DNA of 64,000 nt, from assembly GCA_000961695.1 (NCBI GenBank), contig LADW01000079.1, positions 1-64,000 of the forward strand, written 5' to 3'. Below are positions 8,297-16,506 of this stretch, one piece after another. The DNA comes from Hyphomonadaceae bacterium BRH_c29. Its GTDB lineage: Bacteria; Pseudomonadota; Alphaproteobacteria; Caulobacterales; Hyphomonadaceae. Numbering within the stretch: the first letter of the stretch is position 1; each line of letters begins with the position of its first letter. The notes under the pieces were generated by a model. The model was not told the DNA's origin, ran no database searches, and saw only the letters and a list, made by a program, of their open reading frames with translations. Made by a program: the position numbers and the translations under genes.

Positions 8297-9208
8297 CTAT
8301 TCCTTTGCGGCGGGTTCCCAATAGGTCTCCGCCGGGAACACTTCGTCCATGGTTCCGGCAATCGACGGCCCATAGACCGGGTTCGGCAGGATGAACCAGC
8401 CATTGCCCCAGAGCGTGTCGAAGCTGGCAGATGCGGTCAGCGCCTTGCGTGCTGGCGGGGTGAGGGTCTTGTCATTGAAGATGTCGGCAATATCGCCCAG
8501 CTGATCCCCGGCCAGGGCGATGACGCAGTAATTATCGGAGATCAGATAACGCCGGCCATCCTTGCCGCTGCCGCCGGGCGCATCGCCGCGCAGGAACAGG
8601 GTCTGCTCATGGGCGAACTCGCCAAGCCCTGCCGCTTTCAGCGTGTCGGCCGTACCGGCATAATTGGCATTGTTCCGGTTCGTGTTGACGATGATCTCAA
8701 CGCCTGCCGCGCGGATGCGGTCAAACGCGTCCTTCACGCCGGGAATGGCGACGGCCTTGCCCGCGCCGGTCTTCTCCCACTGGTCCCAGACCTTCGGATC
8801 GAAACCGGTGCTCATCCGGTCGAACGCGGCCATGGAGCCGAGATTCCAGATCAGCGTCTCGTCGGCATCGAACACAGCGGCCAGGGGTTGATCTGCCCCG
8901 CAGGCGAGAAAGTCAGCGGACTCCGCCGTAGCACCCGGCGCCAGCACGACGCTGGCATTCGGGCGGCTGGCGGCTTTCGCCTCGACGTAAGACGCGATGG
9001 CGTTCCAGTCCTGCACCATGGCGACGCGCGCCTCGGCAGAGCCGAATAGCCATTGCTGGCCTTGCGTCGGCTCGACTGGCGTGGGCGGCGGAACTTCCAC
9101 AGTTTCGACGATGGTAACGGTCGTGGTTTCCGCTGGGACAGGGTCCGAAGGAAAGGTCTGACAAGCGGCAACAAGGGCGAGGGCGGTGAGGGAGATGAGA
9201 TGTTTCAT
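8297..9208 (-). CDS. HAD-type acid phosphatase lipoprotein
   Basis: This 303-residue protein starts at the ATG at 9208, giving a lipoprotein signal that ends at Cys16 (LALVAAC). A longer reading from 9268 would precede the signal with 20 residues. The body matches the HAD acid phosphatase / e(P4) nucleotidase family: AAVFDADETLIWNLG supplies the DxDxT nucleophile motif, IIVNTNRNN corresponds to motif II, and RYLISDNYCV is the motif III/IV region. Such enzymes dephosphorylate nucleotides and other phosphomonoesters at the outer membrane. In motif IV the family usually has GDxxxD, and here the sequence reads AGDQLGDIADIF. It is transcribed with the downstream hydrolase and divergent from the nitronate monooxygenase. 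Confidence 0.87.
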   Translation of the reverse strand: MKHLISLTALALVAACQTFPSDPVPAETTTVTIVETVEVPPPTPVEPTQGQQWLFGSAEARVAMVQDWNAIASYVEAKAASRPNASVVLAPGATAESADFLACGADQPLAAVFDADETLIWNLGSMAAFDRMSTGFDPKVWDQWEKTGAGKAVAIPGVKDAFDRIRAAGVEIIVNTNRNNANYAGTADTLKAAGLGEFAHEQTLFLRGDAPGGSGKDGRRYLISDNYCVIALAGDQLGDIADIFNDKTLTPPARKALTASASFDTLWGNGWFILPNPVYGPSIAGTMDEVFPAETYWEPAAKE

Positions 9209-9350
9209 GCCGCTTTTTTCCGTCAATCCGACGGAGAAGTCTATCGCAGTATCAAGACAAGGGACCAAAAGGGTTCCCTTTCGTCACGCTTGCGGGCGGG
9301 CTACGCTTCCGCCATTGATACGGGCAAACCGGCGACCGGAGGAACACGTC

Positions 9351-10340
9351 ATGAAAACCAAAATCACCGAAATGTTCGGCATCCAGCACCCCATCATTCA
9401 GGGCGGTATGCATTATGTCGGCTTTGCTGAAATGGCGGCCGCCGTTTCCAATGCAGGCGGGCTGGGCATCATCACCGCTCTGACGCAGAAAACCCCGGCA
9501 GACCTGGCGAATGAGATCGCCCGCTGCAAGGACATGACCGACAAGCCGTTCGGCGTGAACATCACCTTCCTGCCGTCCACCACGCCGCCGGACTATCCGG
9601 CCATCGTGGAAGCCGTCATCAAGGGCGGCGTGAAAGTGGTCGAGACCGCTGGCAACAACCCGTCTGCCGTGCTGCCGCACCTGCAAGGCGCCGGCATCAA
9701 GGTGATCCACAAATGTACCGCCGTCCGCCACGCGCTGAAGGCCCAGTCCATCGGCTGTGATGCGGTCTCGGTCGATGGCTTCGAATGCGGCGGTCACCCT
9801 GGTGAAGACGATGTGCCAAACTTCATCCTTCTGCCGCGTGCCGCTGATGAGCTGGACATCCCGTTCGTGTCCTCTGGCGGACAGGCCGATGGCCGCTCGC
9901 TGGTCGCCTCTCTGGCCTTCGGCGCGCAGGGCATGAACATGGGCACGCGCTTCATCGCCACGAAAGAGGCCCCGGTGCACGAGAACGTGAAACAGGCGAT
10001 CCTCGCCGCCTCTGAACTCGACACCCGCCTCGTCATGCGGCCGCTGCGCAACACCGAGCGTGTGCTGAACAACGCTGGCGTTGAGCGCCTGCTGGAAAAA
10101 GAGAAGCGCCTTGGCTCCGACATCAAGTTCGAAGACATCATCAACGAAGTTGCCGGTGTCTATCCGAAGATCATGGTCAATGGTGAAATGGATGCCGGCG
10201 CGTGGAGCTGCGGCATGGTCGCGGGCCTCATCCACGATATCCCGACCTGTAAGGAACTGATCGACCGGATCATGGCTGAAGCCGAAGACATCATCTCCAA
10301 CCAGATGATGGGCATGCTGGCTGGCAAGGTTCCGGCCTGA
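9351..10340 (+). CDS. Nitronate monooxygenase-family flavoprotein
   Basis: This 329-residue protein starts at 9351 behind GGAGGA; upstream in-frame starts lack a comparable site. The N terminus KITEMFGIQHPIIQGGMHYV is typical of the FMN-dependent nitronate monooxygenase / FabK-like TIM-barrel family. Further family blocks are AAVSNAGGLGII, VDGFECGGHPGEDD, PFVSSGGQADGRS and GAQGMNMGTRFIATKEAPVH. These enzymes oxidise alkyl nitronates such as propionate-3-nitronate; related family members act as 2-enoyl-ACP reductases, which cannot be excluded. It is cytoplasmic and is followed 4 bases later by a small lipoprotein gene. Confidence 0.85.
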   Translation: MKTKITEMFGIQHPIIQGGMHYVGFAEMAAAVSNAGGLGIITALTQKTPADLANEIARCKDMTDKPFGVNITFLPSTTPPDYPAIVEAVIKGGVKVVETAGNNPSAVLPHLQGAGIKVIHKCTAVRHALKAQSIGCDAVSVDGFECGGHPGEDDVPNFILLPRAADELDIPFVSSGGQADGRSLVASLAFGAQGMNMGTRFIATKEAPVHENVKQAILAASELDTRLVMRPLRNTERVLNNAGVERLLEKEKRLGSDIKFEDIINEVAGVYPKIMVNGEMDAGAWSCGMVAGLIHDIPTCKELIDRIMAEAEDIISNQMMGMLAGKVPA

Positions 10341-10344
10341 TCGC

Positions 10345-10779
10345 ATGGGGTTGGGAAACCTGAAGCTTTCCGCAGGGCTGCTGGCCGGGCTGATCCTGTC
10401 AGCCTGCGCCAGTGCGCCGGTGGAAGAGGCGGCCTCGCCGCTGGCAATGTGTCAGGTGATGAGCGCAGACGATGCGGGCCTGGCGGAGCGGCTCTCGCCG
10501 AGCGGTGCCACGCTGGACGATTTCTGCGCTTGCTTCGTGACGGTGCAGGCGGGGCTCGATGACACGCAGCGCACCGAGACATTCGCGCTGATGTCAAAAA
10601 TCACCGCACTGCGCGATGGGACAGATCAGACAACGGAAGACATTGCCGAGCTGATGGAAGACGACCGCGATGGCGCGCAATACGGCTTCCCGGAAGAGCG
10701 GTTCAAATACGCGGCCCAGCCCATTGAGGACTCAATGACAAAGGCCCGCCGCGACCGGACGAGCTGCGTCGCGCCCTAG
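10345..10779 (+). CDS. Small uncharacterised lipoprotein
   Basis: This 144-residue protein has a lipoprotein signal ending at Cys21 (LLAGLILSAC) and starts 4 bases after the nitronate monooxygenase stop, so it is probably cotranscribed. The mature part has Cys residues at CQVM, CACF and near the C terminus (TSC), which may form disulphides. I do not recognise a domain. Its stop codon overlaps that of selD on the other strand through a shared CTAG. Confidence 0.65.
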   Translation: MGLGNLKLSAGLLAGLILSACASAPVEEAASPLAMCQVMSADDAGLAERLSPSGATLDDFCACFVTVQAGLDDTQRTETFALMSKITALRDGTDQTTEDIAELMEDDRDGAQYGFPEERFKYAAQPIEDSMTKARRDRTSCVAP

Positions 10780-11834
10780 ACAATTTCGACGCGGGGACCA
10801 CCGGCTTCGATCCGGCCGACAATCGTTGCGCCCGAATGCCCGTGACGTGCGAAGAGGGCGAGAACATCCTCTGCCACGTCCGGACGGCAGGAGACGAGCA
10901 GGCCGCCGCTGGTTTGCGGGTCGCACAGAATGTCCTGCTCGACATCACTCATCTGGCCAGAGACGAGATGGCGGACAGAGTCCCAGTTGCGGCCAGAGGC
11001 ACCGGTCTTCACGCCCGCTTCGGCCAGTTTCCGGGCGCCGTCGAACACAGGCACTTTCGCCTTTTCGATCACCAGCGTGACGCCCGCGCCGCGCGCCATT
11101 TCGCTGCCATGCCCGATCAGGCCGAAGCCGGTAATATCTGTCGCGGCATGCACACCGTCCATGGCAGCAAGGTCCGTGCCCGGCGTATTGAGGCGCGTCG
11201 TGGAGGCGATCATTTCGGCATAGTGCTGGGGCTCAAGGATCTCCCGCTTCAGCGCGGCGGAATAGATGCCGATGCCGAGCGGCTTGCCAAGGATCAGAAC
11301 GTCACCCGGTTTCGCATTGGAGTTCATCAGGATGCGTGCCGGGTCGACCAGGCCCATGGCAACGAGGCCATAGATCGGCTCGGCTGCGTCAATCGAGTGG
11401 CCGCCCGCAATGGGCGCGCCCGCCGCCTCGGCCACAGACTGTCCGCCTGCCAGGATGGCGCGAATCGTCTCCGGCGAAATCCGGCCAATCGGCATGCCGA
11501 CAATAGCGAGCGAGAAAATCGGCTTTGCGCCCATGGCGAAGACATCGGAGAGGGCATTGGTCGCCGCGATGCGCCCGAACGTGTGCGGGTCATCCACGAT
11601 GGGAGTGAAAAAGTCCGTCGTCGCGACAAGGGCGGTCGTGTCGTTGATCTTGTAGACGGCGGCGTCATCGCTGGTGCCGGCATCGACCAGAAGATCCTTC
11701 GAGCCCAGCGAGAGCGGCATTTCCGAGAGAATGTCGGCCAGCACGTTCGGGGCGAGCTTGCAGCCGCAGCCGCCGCCATGGGCAAGGCTGGTCAGGCGCG
11801 GTTCGGCAGGCGTGTCTGTGATCGTGTCGGGCAT
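10776..11834 (-). CDS. selD: Selenide, water dikinase
   Basis: This 352-residue enzyme makes selenophosphate from selenide and ATP. The start at 11834 puts the catalytic glycine-rich loop HGGGCGCK near the N terminus; Cys23 and Lys26 correspond to the essential Cys17 and Lys20 of the E. coli enzyme. Position 23 is Cys, not selenocysteine. Other family blocks are TTDFFTPIVDDP, ATNALSDVFAMGA, IAGGHSID, ATDITGFGLIGHG and CDPQTSGGLL. The gene is divergent from mnmH with 71 bases between the starts. The selenophosphate is therefore probably used for 2-selenouridine in tRNA; no selA, selB or tRNA-Sec is in the window. Confidence 0.95.
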   Translation of the reverse strand: MPDTITDTPAEPRLTSLAHGGGCGCKLAPNVLADILSEMPLSLGSKDLLVDAGTSDDAAVYKINDTTALVATTDFFTPIVDDPHTFGRIAATNALSDVFAMGAKPIFSLAIVGMPIGRISPETIRAILAGGQSVAEAAGAPIAGGHSIDAAEPIYGLVAMGLVDPARILMNSNAKPGDVLILGKPLGIGIYSAALKREILEPQHYAEMIASTTRLNTPGTDLAAMDGVHAATDITGFGLIGHGSEMARGAGVTLVIEKAKVPVFDGARKLAEAGVKTGASGRNWDSVRHLVSGQMSDVEQDILCDPQTSGGLLVSCRPDVAEDVLALFARHGHSGATIVGRIEAGGPRVEIV

Positions 11835-11905
11835 GTGTGGTCTCCGGTTTGGCTGGCACCTTAGCGCTCTGGCGCGCCGGGGAAAACCTGATAGGTCTTT
11901 AGCCG

Positions 11906-12952
11906 ATGCCATACCTTGAAACCGTTACAGATCTCAGCCCGGAAAACCTCGCCCGCTATGACGCCATCATCGATGTGCGGTCTCCGGCGGAGTTTGCTGA
12001 CGATCACCTGCCGGGCGCGATCAGCCTGCCGGTGCTCTCGAATGACGAACGGGCGATTGTTGGCACGATCTACAAGCAGGAGAGCCCCTTTCGCGCCAAT
12101 CGGATCGGCGGCGCCATCGTGGCACGCAACATTGCCGGTCATCTGGAAACGGCGCTTGCCGACAAGCCGAAAAGCTGGCGCCCTCTGGTCTATTGCTGGC
12201 GCGGCGGGATGCGCTCCAATGCCATGGCGACGATCCTGTCCTCCGTTGGCTGGCCGGTTGGCATCGTGAAGGGCGGCTACAAGACATGGCGCCGCGAAGT
12301 CGTCGCCGGGCTGGAACAGGACGAGACGCTGCTGCCGATCCGCCTGATCGACGGCCAGACCGGCACCGGCAAGACGGCGCTGCTGCATGCCATCGCGGAA
12401 CAAGGCGGACAGGTGATTGACCTGGAAGGAATCGCCAATCATCGCGGCTCCGCCTTCGGGGATTTCGGCGAGGACACCCAGCCAGCTCAGCGAATGTTCG
12501 AAACCGACCTCTGGCAGCGCCTGCGCCAGCTCGACCTGTCAAAGCCGATCTATGTCGAGGCCGAGTCCGCCATGGTCGGCCGCCGCCGGGTGCCCCGCCG
12601 CCTGTGGCAGTCCATGCTGGCGGCGCCGCGTATCGAAGTGCACATGCCGGCGAAGGCGCGGGCGGACTATCTGGTCGGCGCGTATGCGGACATTATCTCA
12701 GATGCTGGCCGCCTGGCTGCGGCCATCGGCAAGCTGAAGGGCCTGCAGTCAAAGGAAACGATTGAGGCCTGGCTGGCACTGGCGTCAAAGGGGAATTTCC
12801 CGGAGCTCGCCCGCCAGCTGATGGAGCTGCACTATGATCCGCTCTACGCGCGCAGCCGCAAGCGGCGCGAGGACAAGCCGGAATATGTGATTGAACTGGT
12901 CGGGGCAGGCGAGGAAGACTTCAAGGCCGCCGCAACGGCCTTGCTGGCCTAG
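11906..12952 (+). CDS. mnmH: tRNA 2-selenouridine synthase
   Basis: This 348-residue protein has an N-terminal rhodanese domain with [10 protein letters not shown] and the active-site loop YCWRGGMRS (Cys97, equivalent to Cys97 of E. coli SelU). A P-loop domain follows, with Walker A GQTGTGKT at about 149-156. MnmH replaces sulphur of 2-thiouridine at the wobble position of tRNA-Lys, Glu and Gln with selenium, through a geranylated intermediate, using selenophosphate from SelD. Its divergent placement next to selD supports this role. The TAG stop shares the bases CTAG with the stop of rnhA on the other strand. Confidence 0.95.
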   Translation: MPYLETVTDLSPENLARYDAIIDVRSPAEFADDHLPGAISLPVLSNDERAIVGTIYKQESPFRANRIGGAIVARNIAGHLETALADKPKSWRPLVYCWRGGMRSNAMATILSSVGWPVGIVKGGYKTWRREVVAGLEQDETLLPIRLIDGQTGTGKTALLHAIAEQGGQVIDLEGIANHRGSAFGDFGEDTQPAQRMFETDLWQRLRQLDLSKPIYVEAESAMVGRRRVPRRLWQSMLAAPRIEVHMPAKARADYLVGAYADIISDAGRLAAAIGKLKGLQSKETIEAWLALASKGNFPELARQLMELHYDPLYARSRKRREDKPEYVIELVGAGEEDFKAAATALLA

Positions 12953-13392
12953 CGCCCGCGCGCTTCTTCCGTGCCGAGACGGGCCAACTCATCAGCCCAT
13001 TCGTTGCCGGGGTCGCCATTGTGGCCCTTCACCCATTTCCAGGTGATGTCGTGGCGCTGGCAGGCCTCGTCCATCGCCATCCAGAGGTCCTGATTCTTGA
13101 CCGGCTTTTTCGCGGCGGTCTTCCAGCCATTGCGTTTCCAGCCATGGATCCACTTGGTCAGGCCGTCCTTCACATAGGTGGAGTCGACATTCAGGGTCAC
13201 CTTGGAGGGGCCTTTGAGCGCATTCAGCGCCTCGATCACGGCCAGCATCTCCATCCGGTTATTGGTGGTGGCCTTGTCGCCGCCCCAGAGTTCCTTGCGG
13301 TGGCCGCCCGCGATCAGGAGCGCACCCCAGCCGCCGGGGCCGGGATTGCCACTGCAGGCGCCATCCGTCCAGATTTCAATCGTATCGGTCAT
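12949..13392 (-). CDS. rnhA: Ribonuclease HI
   Basis: This 147-residue protein starts at 13392 ([21 protein letters not shown]). All RNase HI landmarks are visible: Asp in [10 protein letters not shown], Glu in [13 protein letters not shown], Asp in LNVDSTYV, and the last Asp in GNEWADELA, with the handle-region basic stretch [20 protein letters not shown]. It degrades RNA in RNA-DNA hybrids in the cytoplasm. It lies at the end of a leftward run thrB - membrane protein - rnhA, with 38 bases to its upstream neighbour. thrB-rnhA linkage is common in alphaproteobacteria. Confidence 0.96.
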   Translation of the reverse strand: MTDTIEIWTDGACSGNPGPGGWGALLIAGGHRKELWGGDKATTNNRMEMLAVIEALNALKGPSKVTLNVDSTYVKDGLTKWIHGWKRNGWKTAAKKPVKNQDLWMAMDEACQRHDITWKWVKGHNGDPGNEWADELARLGTEEARGR

Positions 13393-13430
13393 GGATCTGA
13401 GGTGCTGAGTTTCGCCGGATGCGTCAAGCG

Positions 13431-14009
13431 TCAGAAGACGTTGACGTCCACATCCGCGATCTGGTTCGCGGGCTTCACGATGGCATGGAAGAGCAGCCCA
13501 CAGCCCGCCCCGGCGAGCGCTCCGATCATACCGCCAGACAGCAGCGCGCCGAGCCCGCTGAGGAAGCCACCCAGAAAGCCGAACCCACCCGTCGTGGTGC
13601 CGACAAGGATCGCGCCCCATATACTGCCCCAGCGGACATAAGGCGGGCGCCGCACAATGCCGCGATAGGGCAGGCGTCCGATGGAGAGGCCAAGCGCCAG
13701 CCAGGCCGCGGGCACGGTGATGAAGAAGAGGAAGAAATTATAGGTCGCCAGCTGTGCCCCGCCATACAGGCCATTCATGAAACCGCCGCCACTACGAAGA
13801 AAACTTGAGTTCGCAGACATGCCCAGCAATCCGTCCACAAGAGCCGCGACGCCAGAGCACACGGCACCCAGCAGCGTCACCCCGAGGCACGCCGCCATGG
13901 ATGCCATCAGCAGGCCCATCTTGATCCGTTTGAACTGGCGGCGTTGTACGGCGCCCGCATAGCTCGGCAGGGCTGGTTCTACTGGCCCGCTGTCTGCCTC
14001 TTCACTCAT
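13431..14009 (-). CDS. Uncharacterised multi-spanning membrane protein
   Basis: This 192-residue protein has about four hydrophobic segments: near 31-60 ([20 protein letters not shown]), about 88-108 ([20 protein letters not shown]), and two glycine-rich ones after residue 125. The last segments contain repeated GG/GxG spacing suited to close helix packing. I do not recognise a family. Its ATG overlaps the thrB stop (TCAT at 14006-14009 on the plus strand), so it is translationally coupled to thrB, with rnhA following. Confidence 0.7.
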   Translation of the reverse strand: MSEEADSGPVEPALPSYAGAVQRRQFKRIKMGLLMASMAACLGVTLLGAVCSGVAALVDGLLGMSANSSFLRSGGGFMNGLYGGAQLATYNFFLFFITVPAAWLALGLSIGRLPYRGIVRRPPYVRWGSIWGAILVGTTTGGFGFLGGFLSGLGALLSGGMIGALAGAGCGLLFHAIVKPANQIADVDVNVF

Positions 14010-14983
14010 GCACCATAGCCTTCAGCCGTGTTCACCTTGCGATGAAAGGCCAGGCGTCCGGCATATTCGAGGGGGTTTTTGGGCTTTACGAGGGCACCGG
14101 CGGGCGTTGATGACCAGTCGACCAGCCGTGTGAGGAAGAAACGCAGGGCGGCGCCGCGTGCCAGAACCGGCAAGGCGTTGCGCTCTGCTGTCTCCAGCGG
14201 GCGCACGCTTTCATAGCCCGCAATCAGCGCCGCGCCCTTGGAGAAATTATAGTCCAGCGAGGGCCCGCCGCCATCCTCGAACGCCCAGGCATTCAGGCAG
14301 ATGGCGAGGTCATAGGCCAGCGCATCGGTGCAGGCGAAATAGAAGTCGATGGCGCCGGAGAAATGATCGCCCAGAAAGAACGCATTGTCCGGGAAGAGGT
14401 CTGCGTGGATCGTGCCGCGCGGCAGGCCAAGCGCCTGCGGCTTGGCCGCAGCGATCTCTGACAGGTCCGCGGCGATGGCCTCTGCGAGACCGGGCTGCAG
14501 GCCTTCCGCGTCCGCTTCGCGGCCCGCCCAAAGGCGCGGCCAGCTTGCCGGGCCGAGGCTGTTTTCCCGCACCATGTCAAAGTCGGCGAGCGCCAGATGC
14601 ATCCGCGCCAGACCCGCGCCGAGTTCACGGCACTGGGTCACGTTCGGCTTGCGCGGCGAGAGGCCATCGACGAACGAGACGATCAGGGCCGGACGGCCTT
14701 CCAGCGTCCGCAAGGCCGCTCCGTCGCGCGCCGCAATCGGCGATGGGCAAGGGAAGCCCTTGGCCGCAAGGTGCTGCTTCAGGCCGATGAAGAAAGGCAG
14801 GTCCGCCGCGTTCACCCGTTTCTCGAACAAGGTGAGAATGAACCGGCCCTTTTCGGTCTCAAGGTAATAGTTCGAATTCTCGACGCCCTCGGCAATCCCC
14901 TTGAAGGCAAGGGGCGCGCCGAGGTCGTACTCGCTCAGGAACGCGGCCAGCGCGTCATCGGGAACTTGCGTGTAGACAGCCAT
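14006..14983 (-). CDS. thrB: Homoserine kinase, APH-fold type
   Basis: This 325-residue protein belongs to the ThrB family built on the aminoglycoside-phosphotransferase fold, not the GHMP fold of E. coli ThrB. It starts MAVYTQVPDDALAAFLSEYDLG. The ATP-binding region contains GIAEGVENSNYYLET, the catalytic loop is GTIHADLFPDN, and the metal-binding Asp lies in AIDFYFACTDALAYDLAI. The enzyme phosphorylates homoserine in threonine synthesis. It heads the three-gene run with the membrane protein and rnhA and overlaps the former by 4 bases. Confidence 0.93.
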   Translation of the reverse strand: MAVYTQVPDDALAAFLSEYDLGAPLAFKGIAEGVENSNYYLETEKGRFILTLFEKRVNAADLPFFIGLKQHLAAKGFPCPSPIAARDGAALRTLEGRPALIVSFVDGLSPRKPNVTQCRELGAGLARMHLALADFDMVRENSLGPASWPRLWAGREADAEGLQPGLAEAIAADLSEIAAAKPQALGLPRGTIHADLFPDNAFFLGDHFSGAIDFYFACTDALAYDLAICLNAWAFEDGGGPSLDYNFSKGAALIAGYESVRPLETAERNALPVLARGAALRFFLTRLVDWSSTPAGALVKPKNPLEYAGRLAFHRKVNTAEGYGA

Positions 14984-14992
14984 ACAGCCCGA

Positions 14993-16474
14993 TTAAGCTG
15001 CCTTGCCGATCATGTCACGCTGCAGCGTTTTCCCGGCCCACAGATAATGAAGCGCTGCCCAGCCATACAGCGAGGCGAAAATGATAATCGACCATTGAAG
15101 CCCGCGGGCATTGGCGCTGTTGCAGGCCGCCGCTTGGTCTGCGGCGAGGCCGGTTACATCCTTGCACATGGCGAGTGTCAGGCCGAGATCGGCCCCTCCG
15201 AGCATCATGTTTTTCAGGATGGTCGACAGGATGCCGATCAGGGTGGGGCCGAGGCCGATGCCGATCAGGTTCACGGCAAACAGCGTCAGCGCCACAGCCG
15301 TCGCGCGCATCCGGGAATCGGCGACACCGGTTGAGACTGCATACATTGGCCCAAGATAAAAATAGTGCAGCGTCGCGGCTGCCATCAATGGGGGCAGCAT
15401 AAGCGGCACGGTCGGTGCGAGATAGCCAAGCCAGTAGAGCGGCACAGACAGGCCCATGCCGAGCGCCGGCATCCAGGATAGTGCTTTCGGATGGCGTACG
15501 GACATCTTGTCAGCCAGGAAGCCGGACAGGAACACGCCAATCGCCGCCATAAGCCCGATGACCAGGCTGAAGATCAGCGCTGCTTCGGTCAGGCTGAGGC
15601 CATGGGTGCGCCGCAGGAATGAGGTCGAGAATTGGGCAATGCCATAACCGGCAAAGGAGGCGATGGATGCGCCCGCGACCACATGGACATAGGTCGGCTT
15701 CTTCATCAGCAACTTGAACGACGCGATAAAGCCCATCTTCTCCAGCGGGGTGCCGGTTGCTGTAGGCGGATCTGTATAGCCGCGCGGCGGTTCCTTGATG
15801 GTCATACCGAGGACTGCGGCAATGATTACGCCCGGCAGGCCGACGGCGACAAATGCGATGCGCCAGCCTTCCATGCTCTGCCAGTCAATGGCGTCACGCG
15901 CCCAGGTCCAGCCCCAACCGTCTAGCAAGTTGTGTACATTGTGGCCGGTCACGTAGTCATTGATCGGCCCACCAGCGAGGCCGGCGATCATTCCGCCAAG
16001 CGGAACGCCAAGCGCATAGATCGATGCGGCGGTCGCGCGGCTGGAAGGCTTGAAATAGTCCGCGATGACGGACTGGGCCGGCGGGGTACAGCCCGCCTCA
16101 CCCACACCCACCAGAAGACGAAACATGAAGAGGGAGGCAAAGCCGAGCGCAAAGCCGCACAGGACGGTCATCAGGCTCCAGATGGTCAGCGACACAACGA
16201 TGATGCCGATGCGGCTGCGTCGTTCGGCGAGGCGCGCAATCGGGATGCCCAGTGTCGTGTAGAAGATCGCGAAGGCGAGACCGCCCAGCACGCCCATGTG
16301 CCAGTCTTCCAGCTTCAGCGAGGTCTTCATCGGCTCGGTCAGGATTGCGAAGATCGACCGGTCGATGAAGTTGAAGATGTAAACGACGAGTAGGGCGCTC
16401 AGCACATAGGCGCGGTAAGCGGGCGTGCCAAATCCTGTCTCGTGTCCCGGTCGGGCTGCGGCGGCGTCGGTCAT
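14993..16474 (-). CDS. MFS transporter, copy B of a tandem pair
   Basis: This 493-residue protein is a 12-helix major facilitator of the Spinster-like group that is abundant in Caulobacterales and sphingomonads. The N terminus YVLSALLVVYIFNFIDRSIF is typical. The cytoplasmic A-loop between helices 2 and 3 reads GIPIARLAERRSRIGI, and VGVGEAGCTPPAQSVIADYF lies on helix 5. The central loop after helix 6 has KEPPRGYTDPP. The gene starts behind AGGAGACGCCC. It is a paralogue of the gene at 16507-18015 and lies 32 bases downstream of it, so the two are probably one transcript. Substrate is unknown. Confidence 0.88.
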   Translation of the reverse strand: MTDAAAARPGHETGFGTPAYRAYVLSALLVVYIFNFIDRSIFAILTEPMKTSLKLEDWHMGVLGGLAFAIFYTTLGIPIARLAERRSRIGIIVVSLTIWSLMTVLCGFALGFASLFMFRLLVGVGEAGCTPPAQSVIADYFKPSSRATAASIYALGVPLGGMIAGLAGGPINDYVTGHNVHNLLDGWGWTWARDAIDWQSMEGWRIAFVAVGLPGVIIAAVLGMTIKEPPRGYTDPPTATGTPLEKMGFIASFKLLMKKPTYVHVVAGASIASFAGYGIAQFSTSFLRRTHGLSLTEAALIFSLVIGLMAAIGVFLSGFLADKMSVRHPKALSWMPALGMGLSVPLYWLGYLAPTVPLMLPPLMAAATLHYFYLGPMYAVSTGVADSRMRATAVALTLFAVNLIGIGLGPTLIGILSTILKNMMLGGADLGLTLAMCKDVTGLAADQAAACNSANARGLQWSIIIFASLYGWAALHYLWAGKTLQRDMIGKAA

Positions 16475-16506
16475 GGGCGTCTCCTGTCAGGTGGCCGGGT
16501 TGCACA

